DNA from: Caldithrix abyssi DSM 13497
GTDB lineage: Bacteria > Electryoneota > AABM5-125-24 > Hatepunaeales > Hatepunaeaceae
Assembly (NCBI GenBank): GCA_945865405.1
Contig: CAMBDS010000008.1
Coordinates: forward strand, 25,060 to 89,059
Length of the DNA stretch: 64,000 nucleotides
Direction: 5' to 3'
The notes under the pieces are model-generated. The model had not been told where the DNA came from. It worked only from the letters and a program-made list of their open reading frames with translations, and did not search any database. Made by a program: the position numbers and the translations under genes. How positions within the stretch are numbered: position 1 is the stretch's first letter; every line of letters begins with the position of its first letter. Below are positions 1 through 8,173 of this stretch, in pieces.

Positions 1-78
1 GAGCCAGTCGATTTCGTCGTTGGGGCCAGCTATGAAACCATCGAGCGAAGTGGCGGCGTAGTAGATTAAGGGTCGCAT
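1..78 (-). CDS. Dihydrofolate reductase-family protein, N-terminal fragment cut by window edge
   Basis: The minus strand from an ATG at 78 reads 26 codons to the window edge. They begin MRPLIYYAATSLDGFIAG and continue through PNDEIDWL. This is the characteristic first strand and loop of the DHFR/RibD C-terminal-type NADPH reductase family, where the SLDGFIAGP segment helps bind the cofactor. An AAAGGAG lies at 92-98, rather far (about 14 nt) upstream. The gene starts 20 nt after the stop of the large secreted protein on the same strand. Only the N-terminus is visible, so the substrate (folate, pyrimidine or other) cannot be assigned. Confidence 0.75.
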   Translation of the reverse strand, partial: MRPLIYYAATSLDGFIAGPNDEIDWL

Positions 79-98
79 CCGGGTTTCAACAGCTCCTT

Positions 99-3000
99 TT
101 ACTTGGTGAGGACTATTTTCTGAAGTTGAATAGCGCCCGCTGCCTCAAGTCTGGCAAAATATATTCCTGCGGGGAGAGATTTGCCATCGATAAGCGTTTC
201 GTGTTCGCCTGAGGCGTAATTTCCTTCGAGGATGTTACGCACCAGCCTGCCGGATGGCTCGAAAATGCCCAATTTTACGTGACCGGGCTCAGACAGCGAG
301 AATTTGGTTCTTGTTGTTGAGTTGAATGGGTTTGGCGAGGGTGGGAAAAGCTGAAAGTTGAAAGAAGAAAGCTGAGAGGCGTCAGGAAGCACAAGGGTGG
401 CTTCTGCGAAGCCGTCCGTTTCGTAGAAGAGAGGCTGTGACAGACAGGAATGTCTGTCCTCCCCGGACGAGAATTGGAGAGTGAGAGGTTCGCCTTCGAG
501 AGCGCCGTCGATTTCAGGGGTTGAGGGATCGTCGCCCCAGACGGCGAGGCCGATTGTAAATTGTAAATTGTAAATTGTAGAATTAAGAGGCGACGCTCCG
601 ACGCAGAGGCCTCTTGGGGTGAAGATGCCGATTTCAGCGGAATGGATACCGGCTTTCGCCGGTATGAGAGTGAGGAGAAGGGACATGTTCGCACCGGTAA
701 GCGATACCGGGTGGAAGTAGGTTGAGATGGATGTGCGGTCAGCCGCGGCGGGGTCATCTTGAGGGGGAATACCACCAGCCATCTGGTTTTGTTCGACGGG
801 ATAGTTTAAGGTGACGGTCTGGTTGACCTTGATTTGATAGGCCTGACCTTCGTGCCAAGGGGGCATGTTGGAGAAATAGTCGCGACCGGGAATCATGAAG
901 TTGCCGTTGACGTCTTTGGCAATGAGGACATTGTCGATAATCGGAGAGATCACGTAGTTCTGACTGGCACGACTGGCAGGTAGCTGGTAGGTCGGATAGT
1001 AGGGGGCGATGTTCCAACCTTCACGGAGGGGGATGTCGGCTTGTGCATCGATGGGGGAGCCTTGCCAGACGACTTCGAGAGGTTCATCGACCAATACCAT
1101 GTAGCCTTGCTCAAGGTTCCAGAACGGGATGTTGTTAAAGCCGTTACCGGGCGAGTAGAAGCGGCCGATGAAGTCTTTGAAACGCAAGACATGATGTGCG
1201 CCGTTGTTGGGGCGGCGAAGTTGGGCAAGCATGGGGATGACTTCGGGGCCGGGGTCACCAGCGAAGAGGATCTGGTCAACAGGTGCGACGTTTAGCGAGA
1301 CAAAGTTCCAGCCCTGGCGGAGAGGGATTGTCTGCTGTTTTAGGGTATTTGCTTCAAGCGAGAGAATGGTTAAGCCTTCGTTGTGCCAGATTAAAGATCC
1401 TTCCTCAACGTCGGCGACGAGTTGGTATTCCTGATCGGAACGCGGATCGTAGCCGATGAACGACATGACTTCGCCGTCGTGGAAGTAGTCCTCGTGATCG
1501 TCATCGGCGCCCCATACGGCTATACCTTCTTGTTCGCCGCGCCAAACTGTAATTCCGCAGAGAACGCCATCAGGCGTGAATACACCGATTTCCCAGCCGG
1601 GATCGACAGGGTCGCCATCGAATTGGACGGCGGTTATTAGGAGACTATGACTGAACTCTGTCGGTTCGGGACCATCGAAAGGAGGTGGTTCGGGCGCCCA
1701 CAATTCCAATCCGATTGGAATTTCCAGGTTCGAGTTGGCCGGATCGTTGGAGTCAATTGAGAGGTGTCCTTCGTAATAGCCCGGACCTAAATCAGAGACA
1801 TCGAATGATAACTCTATCTCTCTTTCGGCTCCTGGTGCAAGCGACCCCTCTTCGGGAGTGATGGTCAGCCAAGGCATTGTTCCTTGAGCGAGGTAATCGA
1901 GATACCAAACGACATTGTTGAGTGCCCATCCCCATTGGCCTCGGTTTCTGTAGTTAAGGTAGGAAAAAGAGTCAGTTGTACCAGTTACCATTACACAACC
2001 GCGGCCATAGCTGTAAACAACGACGCCCGGCAAGGCTTGACCCTCAATACCGGTGGCTATTACCTGAAACCTATCGCTGTTCTGGATGTTCTGCAATGAT
2101 TGAATTGTGTATCCCGCGTGTGACCAGCTTTGCCCCCTCAACTGTTCACCACCTTCCCAATCACAAAGATCAGCGAGGTAATTGTAGTCATCTGCACGAG
2201 GATTATTGGAGACGTTAACCCGACCGTTGGCTGACCCGGACCTCTCACGCACGAGCCCTCCCACGTGAATTGGAGCGACGTTCCAGTTATTCGTGCCGAC
2301 TCCGTGATAGAGGACTCCTCCACCGTCAACCCATTCTTCGAAGCGAGAGCGGTTGTTGTTATAGTTGGTATTAAACTCATCGGACTGATATTCCCGAATC
2401 CATATTACATCGTATTCGTCAATTGGGAAATTCTCGAATCTATTGGAATTATATATTGTAATATCAACATCTTCCTGTTGCCAAACATCTTCCATTTGAT
2501 TACCCCAGCCACCTCCATCCTTAAAGAGGCAGAAATTCGATTCTGGAGCATCACGGAGTGGTCCAATGACGCCGCCTCTTACTCTACGAAGCCTGCGAGT
2601 ATTTTCACCATCAAGTCCGGCATTGCGAGGCCCTCGAGCCTGCCGATTGTCGATATCATCAAGAGATGCAAGAATGTAGAATTCGAGATTTTCGCCGCCC
2701 TCTTGTCCTTGATTGACGATGGTCATATGCTCGACAATCGGATCATCGAGGTATGCACGACTCAATAAATCGAAAGACTCAATAGTGACTTCGATGCGGG
2801 GGGGATCGACCTCCCAATTCCAATCATTCCCGGTCATCTCGACATGGATGATATGTTCAGGATTTTGGGGGTCGTTGGAGTAGATATGGAGCTCGGCGCT
2901 GTACTCGCCGCCGAGCAGGTTGTGAGTGTCGATAGTGACGGTGACTAATTCTTCACCGTCGGGTTGTACTATCCCATTATCAGGCGCAACCCGCAACCAG

Positions 3001-5732
3001 TTGGCTTCTTCAACGCCATCATCATAGATACGAATGTTACCTGAGAAGTAGCCTGCCGCCCAGAGGTTATGACCATCATGAGCTACAGAGCTGTAAGGTT
3101 GTTCGGCTCGCGGGAAGACCTGAATAGGGTTCTGTGCTTCACCTGTGCACTGCCAGTTATCAGTATCGACAGCGATCTGGTGAACCCGTCCTGTTTGGGC
3201 GTTGGTCATCCAGAGTTGACCGTCAGGATGTTTAGGAACCCATTCCAGATTGTAGGCGACGACATTCCCGTAATATTGAGCATGGTTGCGAATAACACCT
3301 AATTGGTCGCCGAGACCACCGTGATCGGTCAATTCATAGACGTAGATCGACATTCCGTCGTTGGGGTTGAGGAACATTAGCCAGTCATTCTCAACATCTA
3401 CTGCCATGCCATAGACGGGGAAAGGCATATTGATAGCGCCGACATTCTGGCCCTGGTCGTTATAGCGGTTGACTGTCGCGTTAGCCCAATTCGGCAGGTA
3501 GAGGAGACCTTTTGCCCAAGCGCCGTCCATGAATGGTCCCCTATTGAATCGGATTTGTTCCTCAAAGTTTTCATAGCGAGCATCATGTCCCCAGCGAACA
3601 AGATTCTGTGCACTGTAATTCGAAACCCACATGCCTTCGTTGTCCCAATCCCAGCCTATCGGCGAACAGTACTGATTGACGGCGTTGTTGCCATTGAATT
3701 GGCCAATAAGGTCGCCCGGATCGTCGCGGAAGGGTTTGGAAGCACGTCCATCGACGCTACGTAAAGCGCGCGGCACTACATCCCGGTTGGGTTGCACTTC
3801 ATTTTCGATGTCGATCTCGAAACGAAGTGGGCTGCCGCCGTCGTTAGCGATGGTGATTTCGTGTTCGATGACTTCACCTTGCCAAGGGAATTCGTCGATG
3901 TCTTCACCGATGACGCGCATACGGGGAGGAAGGATTGCCAAGCCGTGAAGGGGAACTTGAACTTCGGCTTCGTCAGGGTCGTTAGTGAAAAAGGTCAGAA
4001 CTCCGTCGTACTCGCCGCCATCTGCCGGGGTGAAGATCACGAGGACTTCGATCTCCTCGCCTTCGCCAAGCATAAAGTTGCCCGGTACGGCACGAAACGC
4101 CTCATTATCGGAACGGATTTCATCGATTGTCAATTCGTGGAAACCGACGTTGGAGACTTCAACGCCAATGGTGTCGGAGTCGCCTGCAAAGGTCGCTTCG
4201 TATGCCATCTCAAAGTTGATCGACTCCGGGTAACCGGCTGATTCGTGCCATTCGGCTTCGTAGTCCCAATCAGGGCCTCTGACATCCATAGTAACGGAAA
4301 AGACCATGTTGTTGTTGTCGGGGTCGTTGGTAAGGATGTGAACATCGGCGACGTACTCCCCGGAACGCATGTGGGTGGCGTCGAGGGTGACAACCAGATC
4401 AAGCGATCCGTTTGGTTCGACTTCACCTTCCATTGGTTCGACGGTGATCCAATAGACTTCAGAGATTCCGTCGTCAAGTATCCAGTACGTCTCCTGATCA
4501 TAACGTCCATAGATCAAATTGTCCTTGTCGTGGCCAAGGCCGTTCCGGCGATTTCTGTTGTTGTCCGGGGGGGTTTCAAGTCTGACGATCTGGTTCCGAT
4601 TGACCAGTTCAAAATTTTCAAGGTCGATTTCGAGTTGGTAAAGCCATTGCCCTTCGAATTGGAGCCAAAGTTGCCCTTCGGTATGTTTATCGACCCAGGT
4701 CATGCTCCAGATTTGGTATTCTTCTATCCATCCAGGGTAGGGTCGAATGCGACCGATCAACTCGGCGTTGTCAGGATCATAAGCGTCTATGTCGAAAGCA
4801 TTTTCCGCTTCGGTCAATAATATGAGGTTGTGTTCAGGTGAACTGGTTATCGAGATCACTCCGTCGAGGAAATCAGCGAACAATCCAATTGCGTTGCCTT
4901 CGCCATCGTAGCGATGAATCTGCTCAATACCATTTTGATACTCAATGACATAATAAATGCAATTCAACCACGTTGCACCCATCGGTGCGCCTTCCGTCCG
5001 CCAGGAGGTAACTTCTGCATAATCATCATTTGGATCGACAACGGCACAAAGTTGTGATGTGAAACCCGTCAGCAGAAGGTATTCGTTTTCCGGGTCGTAG
5101 GCAATTCCGCCCTTATAAGAATTACCTCCTACACCCTGCCACGAAAACTCGCCAAGCAGATCTCCTGCATCGTCGCGTTCCGGTTCGTTCATCACTTCAA
5201 TGTCAACCGTGAAGCGAAGTGGGGCACCGCCATCATTTTCGATGGTGATGACCTCACGGCGGATTTCGCCAGAATTCATTTCTACGAATAACTCGTCTAT
5301 GGGAAGAATGTCGGGGGGATTCATCGCTTCAGCGACCATTGCGATGCGGAGTTCGCCGTTGTCGGGGTCGTTAGAATGGAAAATGAGGTTGGCTTCATAC
5401 TCACCGGGTTCGGGGGCTTCGAAGGTGACGGTGATTTGCAATTCTCCGCCGGGGTCAACCTCAAAATTTGTGGGCTCCACTGTGAAGACTTCATTGTCGG
5501 TGGAGGCCTCGACCTCAAGGAGTTCATCGCCAAAGTTGGTGACGATGCCAGTCAGTTCATAAGGACCACCTGAAAAGAGTTCAGCGAAGGCATCATTCCA
5601 ATTATCAGGTTGATTGAACTCAAATCCTATTGGCCAGTCGAAGTCAATGTCGGGCTGTGAGAAGGATGTAATTGGCAGGCAGATCAAGCAGAGAAGTGCG
5701 AAGAGAAAAGTGATAACTCGTGCGAATGTCAT
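99..5732 (-). CDS. Giant secreted protein with ASH-type repeats, propellers and T9SS type A sorting domain
   Basis: 1877 aa with a signal peptide (about residues 1-25). The N-terminal two thirds carry a unit repeated twice: an ASH/SPD-2-Hydin-like Ig domain (motif SNDPDN / TNDPDE), a propeller-like segment, and another Ig domain (TNDPDN, SNDPQN). A glutamine-amidotransferase-like Rossmann segment follows (about 1010-1245; DEYDVIWIREY, YGRGCVMVTGTTDS), then another Ig domain. Next come two copies of a module beginning near EIGVFTPDG and a T9SS C-terminal domain (PSPNPFNSTTRTKFSL) ending KIVLTK. ATG 5732 has AAGGA upstream and a good promoter at 5794-5822. The C-terminal module contains translated genomic repeats (see repeats at 439-458, 553-580, 646-665). 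It is probably a cell-surface or secreted structural/adhesive protein; no enzymatic role can be assigned. Confidence 0.88.
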   Translation of the reverse strand: MTFARVITFLFALLCLICLPITSFSQPDIDFDWPIGFEFNQPDNWNDAFAELFSGGPYELTGIVTNFGDELLEVEASTDNEVFTVEPTNFEVDPGGELQITVTFEAPEPGEYEANLIFHSNDPDNGELRIAMVAEAMNPPDILPIDELFVEMNSGEIRREVITIENDGGAPLRFTVDIEVMNEPERDDAGDLLGEFSWQGVGGNSYKGGIAYDPENEYLLLTGFTSQLCAVVDPNDDYAEVTSWRTEGAPMGATWLNCIYYVIEYQNGIEQIHRYDGEGNAIGLFADFLDGVISITSSPEHNLILLTEAENAFDIDAYDPDNAELIGRIRPYPGWIEEYQIWSMTWVDKHTEGQLWLQFEGQWLYQLEIDLENFELVNRNQIVRLETPPDNNRNRRNGLGHDKDNLIYGRYDQETYWILDDGISEVYWITVEPMEGEVEPNGSLDLVVTLDATHMRSGEYVADVHILTNDPDNNNMVFSVTMDVRGPDWDYEAEWHESAGYPESINFEMAYEATFAGDSDTIGVEVSNVGFHELTIDEIRSDNEAFRAVPGNFMLGEGEEIEVLVIFTPADGGEYDGVLTFFTNDPDEAEVQVPLHGLAILPPRMRVIGEDIDEFPWQGEVIEHEITIANDGGSPLRFEIDIENEVQPNRDVVPRALRSVDGRASKPFRDDPGDLIGQFNGNNAVNQYCSPIGWDWDNEGMWVSNYSAQNLVRWGHDARYENFEEQIRFNRGPFMDGAWAKGLLYLPNWANATVNRYNDQGQNVGAINMPFPVYGMAVDVENDWLMFLNPNDGMSIYVYELTDHGGLGDQLGVIRNHAQYYGNVVAYNLEWVPKHPDGQLWMTNAQTGRVHQIAVDTDNWQCTGEAQNPIQVFPRAEQPYSSVAHDGHNLWAAGYFSGNIRIYDDGVEEANWLRVAPDNGIVQPDGEELVTVTIDTHNLLGGEYSAELHIYSNDPQNPEHIIHVEMTGNDWNWEVDPPRIEVTIESFDLLSRAYLDDPIVEHMTIVNQGQEGGENLEFYILASLDDIDNRQARGPRNAGLDGENTRRLRRVRGGVIGPLRDAPESNFCLFKDGGGWGNQMEDVWQQEDVDITIYNSNRFENFPIDEYDVIWIREYQSDEFNTNYNNNRSRFEEWVDGGGVLYHGVGTNNWNVAPIHVGGLVRERSGSANGRVNVSNNPRADDYNYLADLCDWEGGEQLRGQSWSHAGYTIQSLQNIQNSDRFQVIATGIEGQALPGVVVYSYGRGCVMVTGTTDSFSYLNYRNRGQWGWALNNVVWYLDYLAQGTMPWLTITPEEGSLAPGAEREIELSFDVSDLGPGYYEGHLSIDSNDPANSNLEIPIGLELWAPEPPPFDGPEPTEFSHSLLITAVQFDGDPVDPGWEIGVFTPDGVLCGITVWRGEQEGIAVWGADDDHEDYFHDGEVMSFIGYDPRSDQEYQLVADVEEGSLIWHNEGLTILSLEANTLKQQTIPLRQGWNFVSLNVAPVDQILFAGDPGPEVIPMLAQLRRPNNGAHHVLRFKDFIGRFYSPGNGFNNIPFWNLEQGYMVLVDEPLEVVWQGSPIDAQADIPLREGWNIAPYYPTYQLPASRASQNYVISPIIDNVLIAKDVNGNFMIPGRDYFSNMPPWHEGQAYQIKVNQTVTLNYPVEQNQMAGGIPPQDDPAAADRTSISTYFHPVSLTGANMSLLLTLIPAKAGIHSAEIGIFTPRGLCVGASPLNSTIYNLQFTIGLAVWGDDPSTPEIDGALEGEPLTLQFSSGEDRHSCLSQPLFYETDGFAEATLVLPDASQLSSFNFQLFPPSPNPFNSTTRTKFSLSEPGHVKLGIFEPSGRLVRNILEGNYASGEHETLIDGKSLPAGIYFARLEAAGAIQLQKIVLTK
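439..458. repeat. Palindromic element inside a coding region
   Basis: GACAGACA-GGAA-TGTCTGTC, 8-bp perfect stem, followed by CCTCC as in intergenic copies of the same architecture (10592-10611, 5984-6000). It is translated here as part of a serine- and histidine-containing linker of the large T9SS cargo. Confidence 0.75.
553..580. repeat. Tandem heptamer inside a coding region
   Basis: Four head-to-tail copies of ATTGTAA (last copy ATTGTAG). Read on the minus strand they encode STIYNLQFTI in the C-terminal module of the large T9SS cargo. A seven-base unit shifts codon phase every copy, so this is a DNA-level repeat that happens to stay open. Confidence 0.8.
646..665. repeat. Family A palindrome (ATACCGGC-TTTC-GCCGGTAT) in coding frame
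   Basis: Perfect 8-bp inverted repeat with a TTTC loop, preceded by TGG and followed by GAGAG. The same element is intergenic at 30080-30099, and variants with a different stem lie at 8138-8157 and 9044-9063. Here it is read through and encodes LIPAKAGIHS in the large T9SS cargo. The layout resembles REP or neisserial dRS3-type elements (established knowledge); the identity is inferred. Confidence 0.8.
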
Positions 5733-5793
5733 TGTAATAAGTCCTTGTCAACGGGTAGTGAAAGGAAATCAATTTATAAAACGATAACTCTTT

Positions 5794-5822
5794 AAGATAA
5801 TAACAATTTATCGCCGTGTCAA
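5794..5822 (-). promoter_or_regulatory. Sigma-70-type promoter of the giant cargo gene
   Basis: On the minus strand TTGACA (5817-5822), 17-nt spacer, TATCTT (5794-5799). This is about 62 nt upstream of the ATG at 5732. Confidence 0.6.
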
Positions 5823-5840
5823 ATACTCGACTAATATAAG

Positions 5841-5869
5841 AACCGCCGATTTCGTGGAAAACGGCGGTT
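5841..5869 (-). terminator. Hairpin between desaturase and giant cargo gene
   Basis: AACCGCCG and CGGCGGTT form a perfect 8-bp stem around a 13-nt loop. It sits downstream of the desaturase and just upstream of the next promoter. There is no strong T-run, so its action as a terminator is uncertain. Confidence 0.35.
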
Positions 5870-5922
5870 ATCCGTGAAATATGAAGTGAGGCTGAAGCAA
5901 GCTTCAACACTCCAAAAGGAAA

Positions 5923-6011
5923 GGGGGGACTGAAGTCCCCCCTCCAAGAATAGTATGCTGGCAGGTAGTAGTGGAAAATCAGAGCGGACTAAAAGTCCGC
6001 CCTCCAAGAGC
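5923..6011. repeat. Two family C palindromes with a common CCTCCAAG tail
   Basis: GGGGGGAC-TGAA-GTCCCCCC at 5923-5942 and GCGGACT-AAA-AGTCCGC at 5984-6000. Both are followed by CCTCCAAGA. The stem sequences differ but the architecture and tail are shared. A smaller inverted repeat (GAAGC..GCTTC) lies at 5893-5904. Confidence 0.75.
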
Positions 6012-6019
6012 GTACGGGG

Positions 6020-6934
6020 TCAGGCGTTGGCGGGTTCTTGATTCGATTCAAGGACTTCGCGCAACTGGCCAAAGCGGATCAAGCGCTCAGACTCTTCATC
6101 CCAGAGGCTGAGGAACATCGTTTTGAAGCTGCTGATGAACGTCAAAGTGTGGACATCCTGGAAGTCAGGTGAAGACTCGAAAGCGCGTTGGAGGCGGTAA
6201 TTTGGCACCGAAATCTTCAAGTGATGGATATGGTGAAAGCCGATGTTGCCGGTGAACCATTGGAGGACAGGGTTGAGCTTCAGGTAGCTGCTGCCGTGCA
6301 GGGCGGCTTCGTTGTAGTTCCAGTCGGTACCGCGCTTCCAGTAAGCCGGGTCGAATTGGTGCTGGACGTAGAAGAGCCAGACTCCGGCGGCGCTTGAAAG
6401 CCAATGAATCGGAAGGAAGATTAATACCATGTTGAGGAAGCCGATCCACCAACCAATCAGACCAAATGTGACGATTATCAACAGGTTTGAGAGGTGAACG
6501 TTTAGTCGTTCGCCTTTGGTTGTGTGCGCACGATCTCTAACTACTCTATTGAAGAAAATCATTAGCAGAAATGGACCGAGGATCATGAACATGAAGGGGT
6601 TGCGATAGATACGGTAGCGAATTTTGTCAAGACGCGGCAACGCCATGTACTCTTTGACGGTGTAAAGCGTCATGTCGCCGTGACCGCGTTTGTCGAGGTT
6701 GCCGGTCGTGGCGTGATGGATAGCGTGTTGTTTGCGCCAGTAGAAGTAAGGGATAATCGTGATATTGCTGATGAGCCAACCGACGAAATCGTTGGCACGG
6801 CGGGATTTGAAGAAGGAGTAATGTCCGCAGTCATGTTGGATGATGAAGAGACGGGCTACAAATCCGGCGGCGAGGAGACTTAAAGCCAAAGTCAAGAAAT
6901 ATGATATTCGCAACGAAAAGACCATCAAAATCAC
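6020..6934 (-). CDS. Membrane fatty acid desaturase
   Basis: Introduces a double bond into membrane acyl chains using O2 and a di-iron centre. Three histidine boxes are present: HDCGHYSFF, HAIHHATTG and HHIHHL, with hydrophobic membrane segments between them, as in Des/omega-6-type desaturases. The given start is GTG 6934. However, the same frame stays open to 7102, and the extra residues (AAKPNLQASLGASLWQIANS, then FIPFVGTV) look like the conserved N-terminus of this family (typically 340-360 aa). No ATG, GTG or TTG occurs in that extension; CTG occurs at 7060 and 7081. The true start is therefore unresolved and the protein is probably about 40 residues longer than listed. The function is confident; the exact substrate position is not known. 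Confidence 0.9.
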   Translation of the reverse strand: MILMVFSLRISYFLTLALSLLAAGFVARLFIIQHDCGHYSFFKSRRANDFVGWLISNITIIPYFYWRKQHAIHHATTGNLDKRGHGDMTLYTVKEYMALPRLDKIRYRIYRNPFMFMILGPFLLMIFFNRVVRDRAHTTKGERLNVHLSNLLIIVTFGLIGWWIGFLNMVLIFLPIHWLSSAAGVWLFYVQHQFDPAYWKRGTDWNYNEAALHGSSYLKLNPVLQWFTGNIGFHHIHHLKISVPNYRLQRAFESSPDFQDVHTLTFISSFKTMFLSLWDEESERLIRFGQLREVLESNQEPANA

Positions 6935-7200
6935 CGTCCCGACAAAGGGGATAAAGCTGTTGGCGATCTGCCAGAGGCTTGCCCCTAAGGAAGCCTGAAG
7001 GTTGGGTTTGGCGGCGATAGTGGATATCCGATATATATTTGGATTGAAATTAGAGGTCAGCGCGGAGTGGCTGAAATTCAGGATGTAACAATAGTGATAC
7101 GTTTAGTGAGGGTGATTTTGGGGACACTTAGTAAAAAAAGTGGTAAGTCAGGTGAAAATTGTTTGTAATGAATGTGAACAAGCGTTATTGAAAGCGAAAT

Positions 7201-7224
7201 CCCACCCTCATTGCTGAAGGTGGG
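7201..7224 (-). terminator. Hairpin after the RRM protein gene
   Basis: On the minus strand CCCACCTTC-AGCAAT-GAGGGTGGG, a 9-bp stem (one G-T pair), follows the stop at 7250 by about 25 nt and is followed by ATTTCGCTTT. Confidence 0.55.
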
Positions 7225-7249
7225 ACTTCTTATCTCAATTAAGAGATTC

Positions 7250-7561
7250 TTATCTACCGCGTCCACGGCCACCGCCACCAAAGCCTCCACCACCCGAACG
7301 GGGCGGTGCGGCGTCGCGCTCACGCGCTTCGTTGACAATCATATTGCGGCCGTCGAGGTTTCGCTCGTTCAATGCTTCGATTGCCTTTTTGGCACCGTCA
7401 TCGGTGGCCATTTCTACAAAGCCGAAACCTTTGGAACGACCGGTCATACGGTCAGTGATGCAATTTGCTTCAACTACTTCGCCCTGCTCAGTGAAGAGCT
7501 TGCGAAGTTGGTCACTGTTAACAGTGAAGGCGAGGTTGCCGACATAGAGCCTGCGACCCAT
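7250..7561 (-). CDS. RRM RNA-binding protein with glycine-rich tail
   Basis: 103 aa. A single RNA recognition motif with RNP2 (RLYVGNL, at the N-terminus) and RNP1 (KGFGFVEM, about residues 41-48), then a short tail rich in Gly and Arg (GGGGFGGGGRGRGR). Small bacterial RRM proteins of this type in cyanobacteria and Bacteroidota are often cold-induced RNA chaperones. ATG 7561 was chosen because AAGGAG lies 7 nt upstream; an ATG two codons earlier would be only 1 nt from it. A promoter with a perfect TTGACA at 7830-7835 implies a leader of about 240 nt, in keeping with post-transcriptional control. The role in RNA stability or translation is inferred. Confidence 0.92.
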   Translation of the reverse strand: MGRRLYVGNLAFTVNSDQLRKLFTEQGEVVEANCITDRMTGRSKGFGFVEMATDDGAKKAIEALNERNLDGRNMIVNEARERDAAPPRSGGGGFGGGGRGRGR

Positions 7562-7909
7562 AATCATACTCCTTAAACAATACACGTCGTCTTGGGATAG
7601 AAGGCTCTGAGACAATCGGTAGGGACCTTTGAAGGGTTCTGGCCGTTCGTGACGAAAGTACCTTGAATTTGGGATCGACGGACATTCCGTGAGCCGTTAC
7701 GTATAGGGGGCGCCCTCCCCGTACTCGGACCTCAAACGGATGACCGACCAATAATCGAACGGCAGCGTAGAAAGATGGGAAGCGATTCCCCACCCCGTGG
7801 GCGCATTTCTATCGTCGCGACCTGAAGTCTGTCAACCCTAAATTTAGGAAGTAAATCAATCCAATCCAATCGATATGGGGAATATATTGGGAAATTTGAA
7901 AATAGGTGT
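7562..7909 (-). other. Long 5' leader of the RRM gene; no gene seen
   Basis: This 348-nt stretch has no convincing reading frame. It holds the promoter at 7808-7835 and GC-rich self-complementary segments such as GGGGAGGGCGCCCCC (minus strand, near 7710). It would form a structured leader of the RRM mRNA. Confidence 0.5.
7808..7835 (-). promoter_or_regulatory. Promoter upstream of the RRM gene
   Basis: Minus strand TTGACA (7830-7835), 16-nt spacer, GATAGA (7808-7813). The -35 is perfect and the -10 is weak. It would give a leader of about 240 nt. Confidence 0.5.
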
Positions 7910-8107
7910 CTAATACCGTTTTTCACGGTTGCTGTAGGCTCCGCCACCGCTTACAAAACGATAGATGCCCATCATTATGACGACGAGACCGAGAATCAAG
8001 CGTAGTCCGGTGCTGGAGGGTATTTGTGGAAATAGCCACCCGAAGAGGATGGCTATTCCAAGAGTTACGAACCCAATGGCGATGGGGATACGATACCAGT
8101 TGTTCAT
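7910..8107 (-). CDS. Small two-helix membrane protein
   Basis: 65 aa, MNNWYRIPIAIGFVTLGIAI then a second hydrophobic segment (LRLILGLVVIMMGIYRFV) and a basic tail (REKRY). Two transmembrane helices joined by a short turn. It follows the tonB paralog at 8174 on the same strand (about 66 nt, with a family A palindrome between). I do not recognise a family. It could be an accessory to the TonB complex next door, but that is inferred from position only. Confidence 0.65.
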   Translation of the reverse strand: MNNWYRIPIAIGFVTLGIAILFGWLFPQIPSSTGLRLILGLVVIMMGIYRFVSGGGAYSNREKRY

Positions 8108-8137
8108 AAGTCTTACGATTGGTAAATCAGAATCTGG

Positions 8138-8157
8138 ATCCCCGCTTTCGCGGGGAT
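8138..8157. repeat. Family A palindrome downstream of tonB paralog 2
   Basis: ATCCCCGC-TTTC-GCGGGGAT, perfect 8-bp stem. The flanks TCTGG and GGAAAGCTGA are identical to those of the copy at 9044-9063. Confidence 0.8.
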
Positions 8158-8173
8158 GGAAAGCTGAGAAGCT

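Noticed and set aside
2265..2768. 167-aa plus-strand open frame inside the giant cargo gene
   Set aside because: It lies wholly antisense to a coding region with clear domains; composition is that of a complement shadow and it has no family features.
4245..4820. 191-aa plus-strand open frame opposite the giant cargo gene
   Set aside because: Antisense shadow of the Asp/Pro-rich frame; no ribosome binding site or recognisable domain.
7732..7947. 71-aa minus-strand frame overlapping the small membrane protein and RRM leader
   Set aside because: No start signal or homology-like pattern; it overlaps the promoter of the RRM gene.
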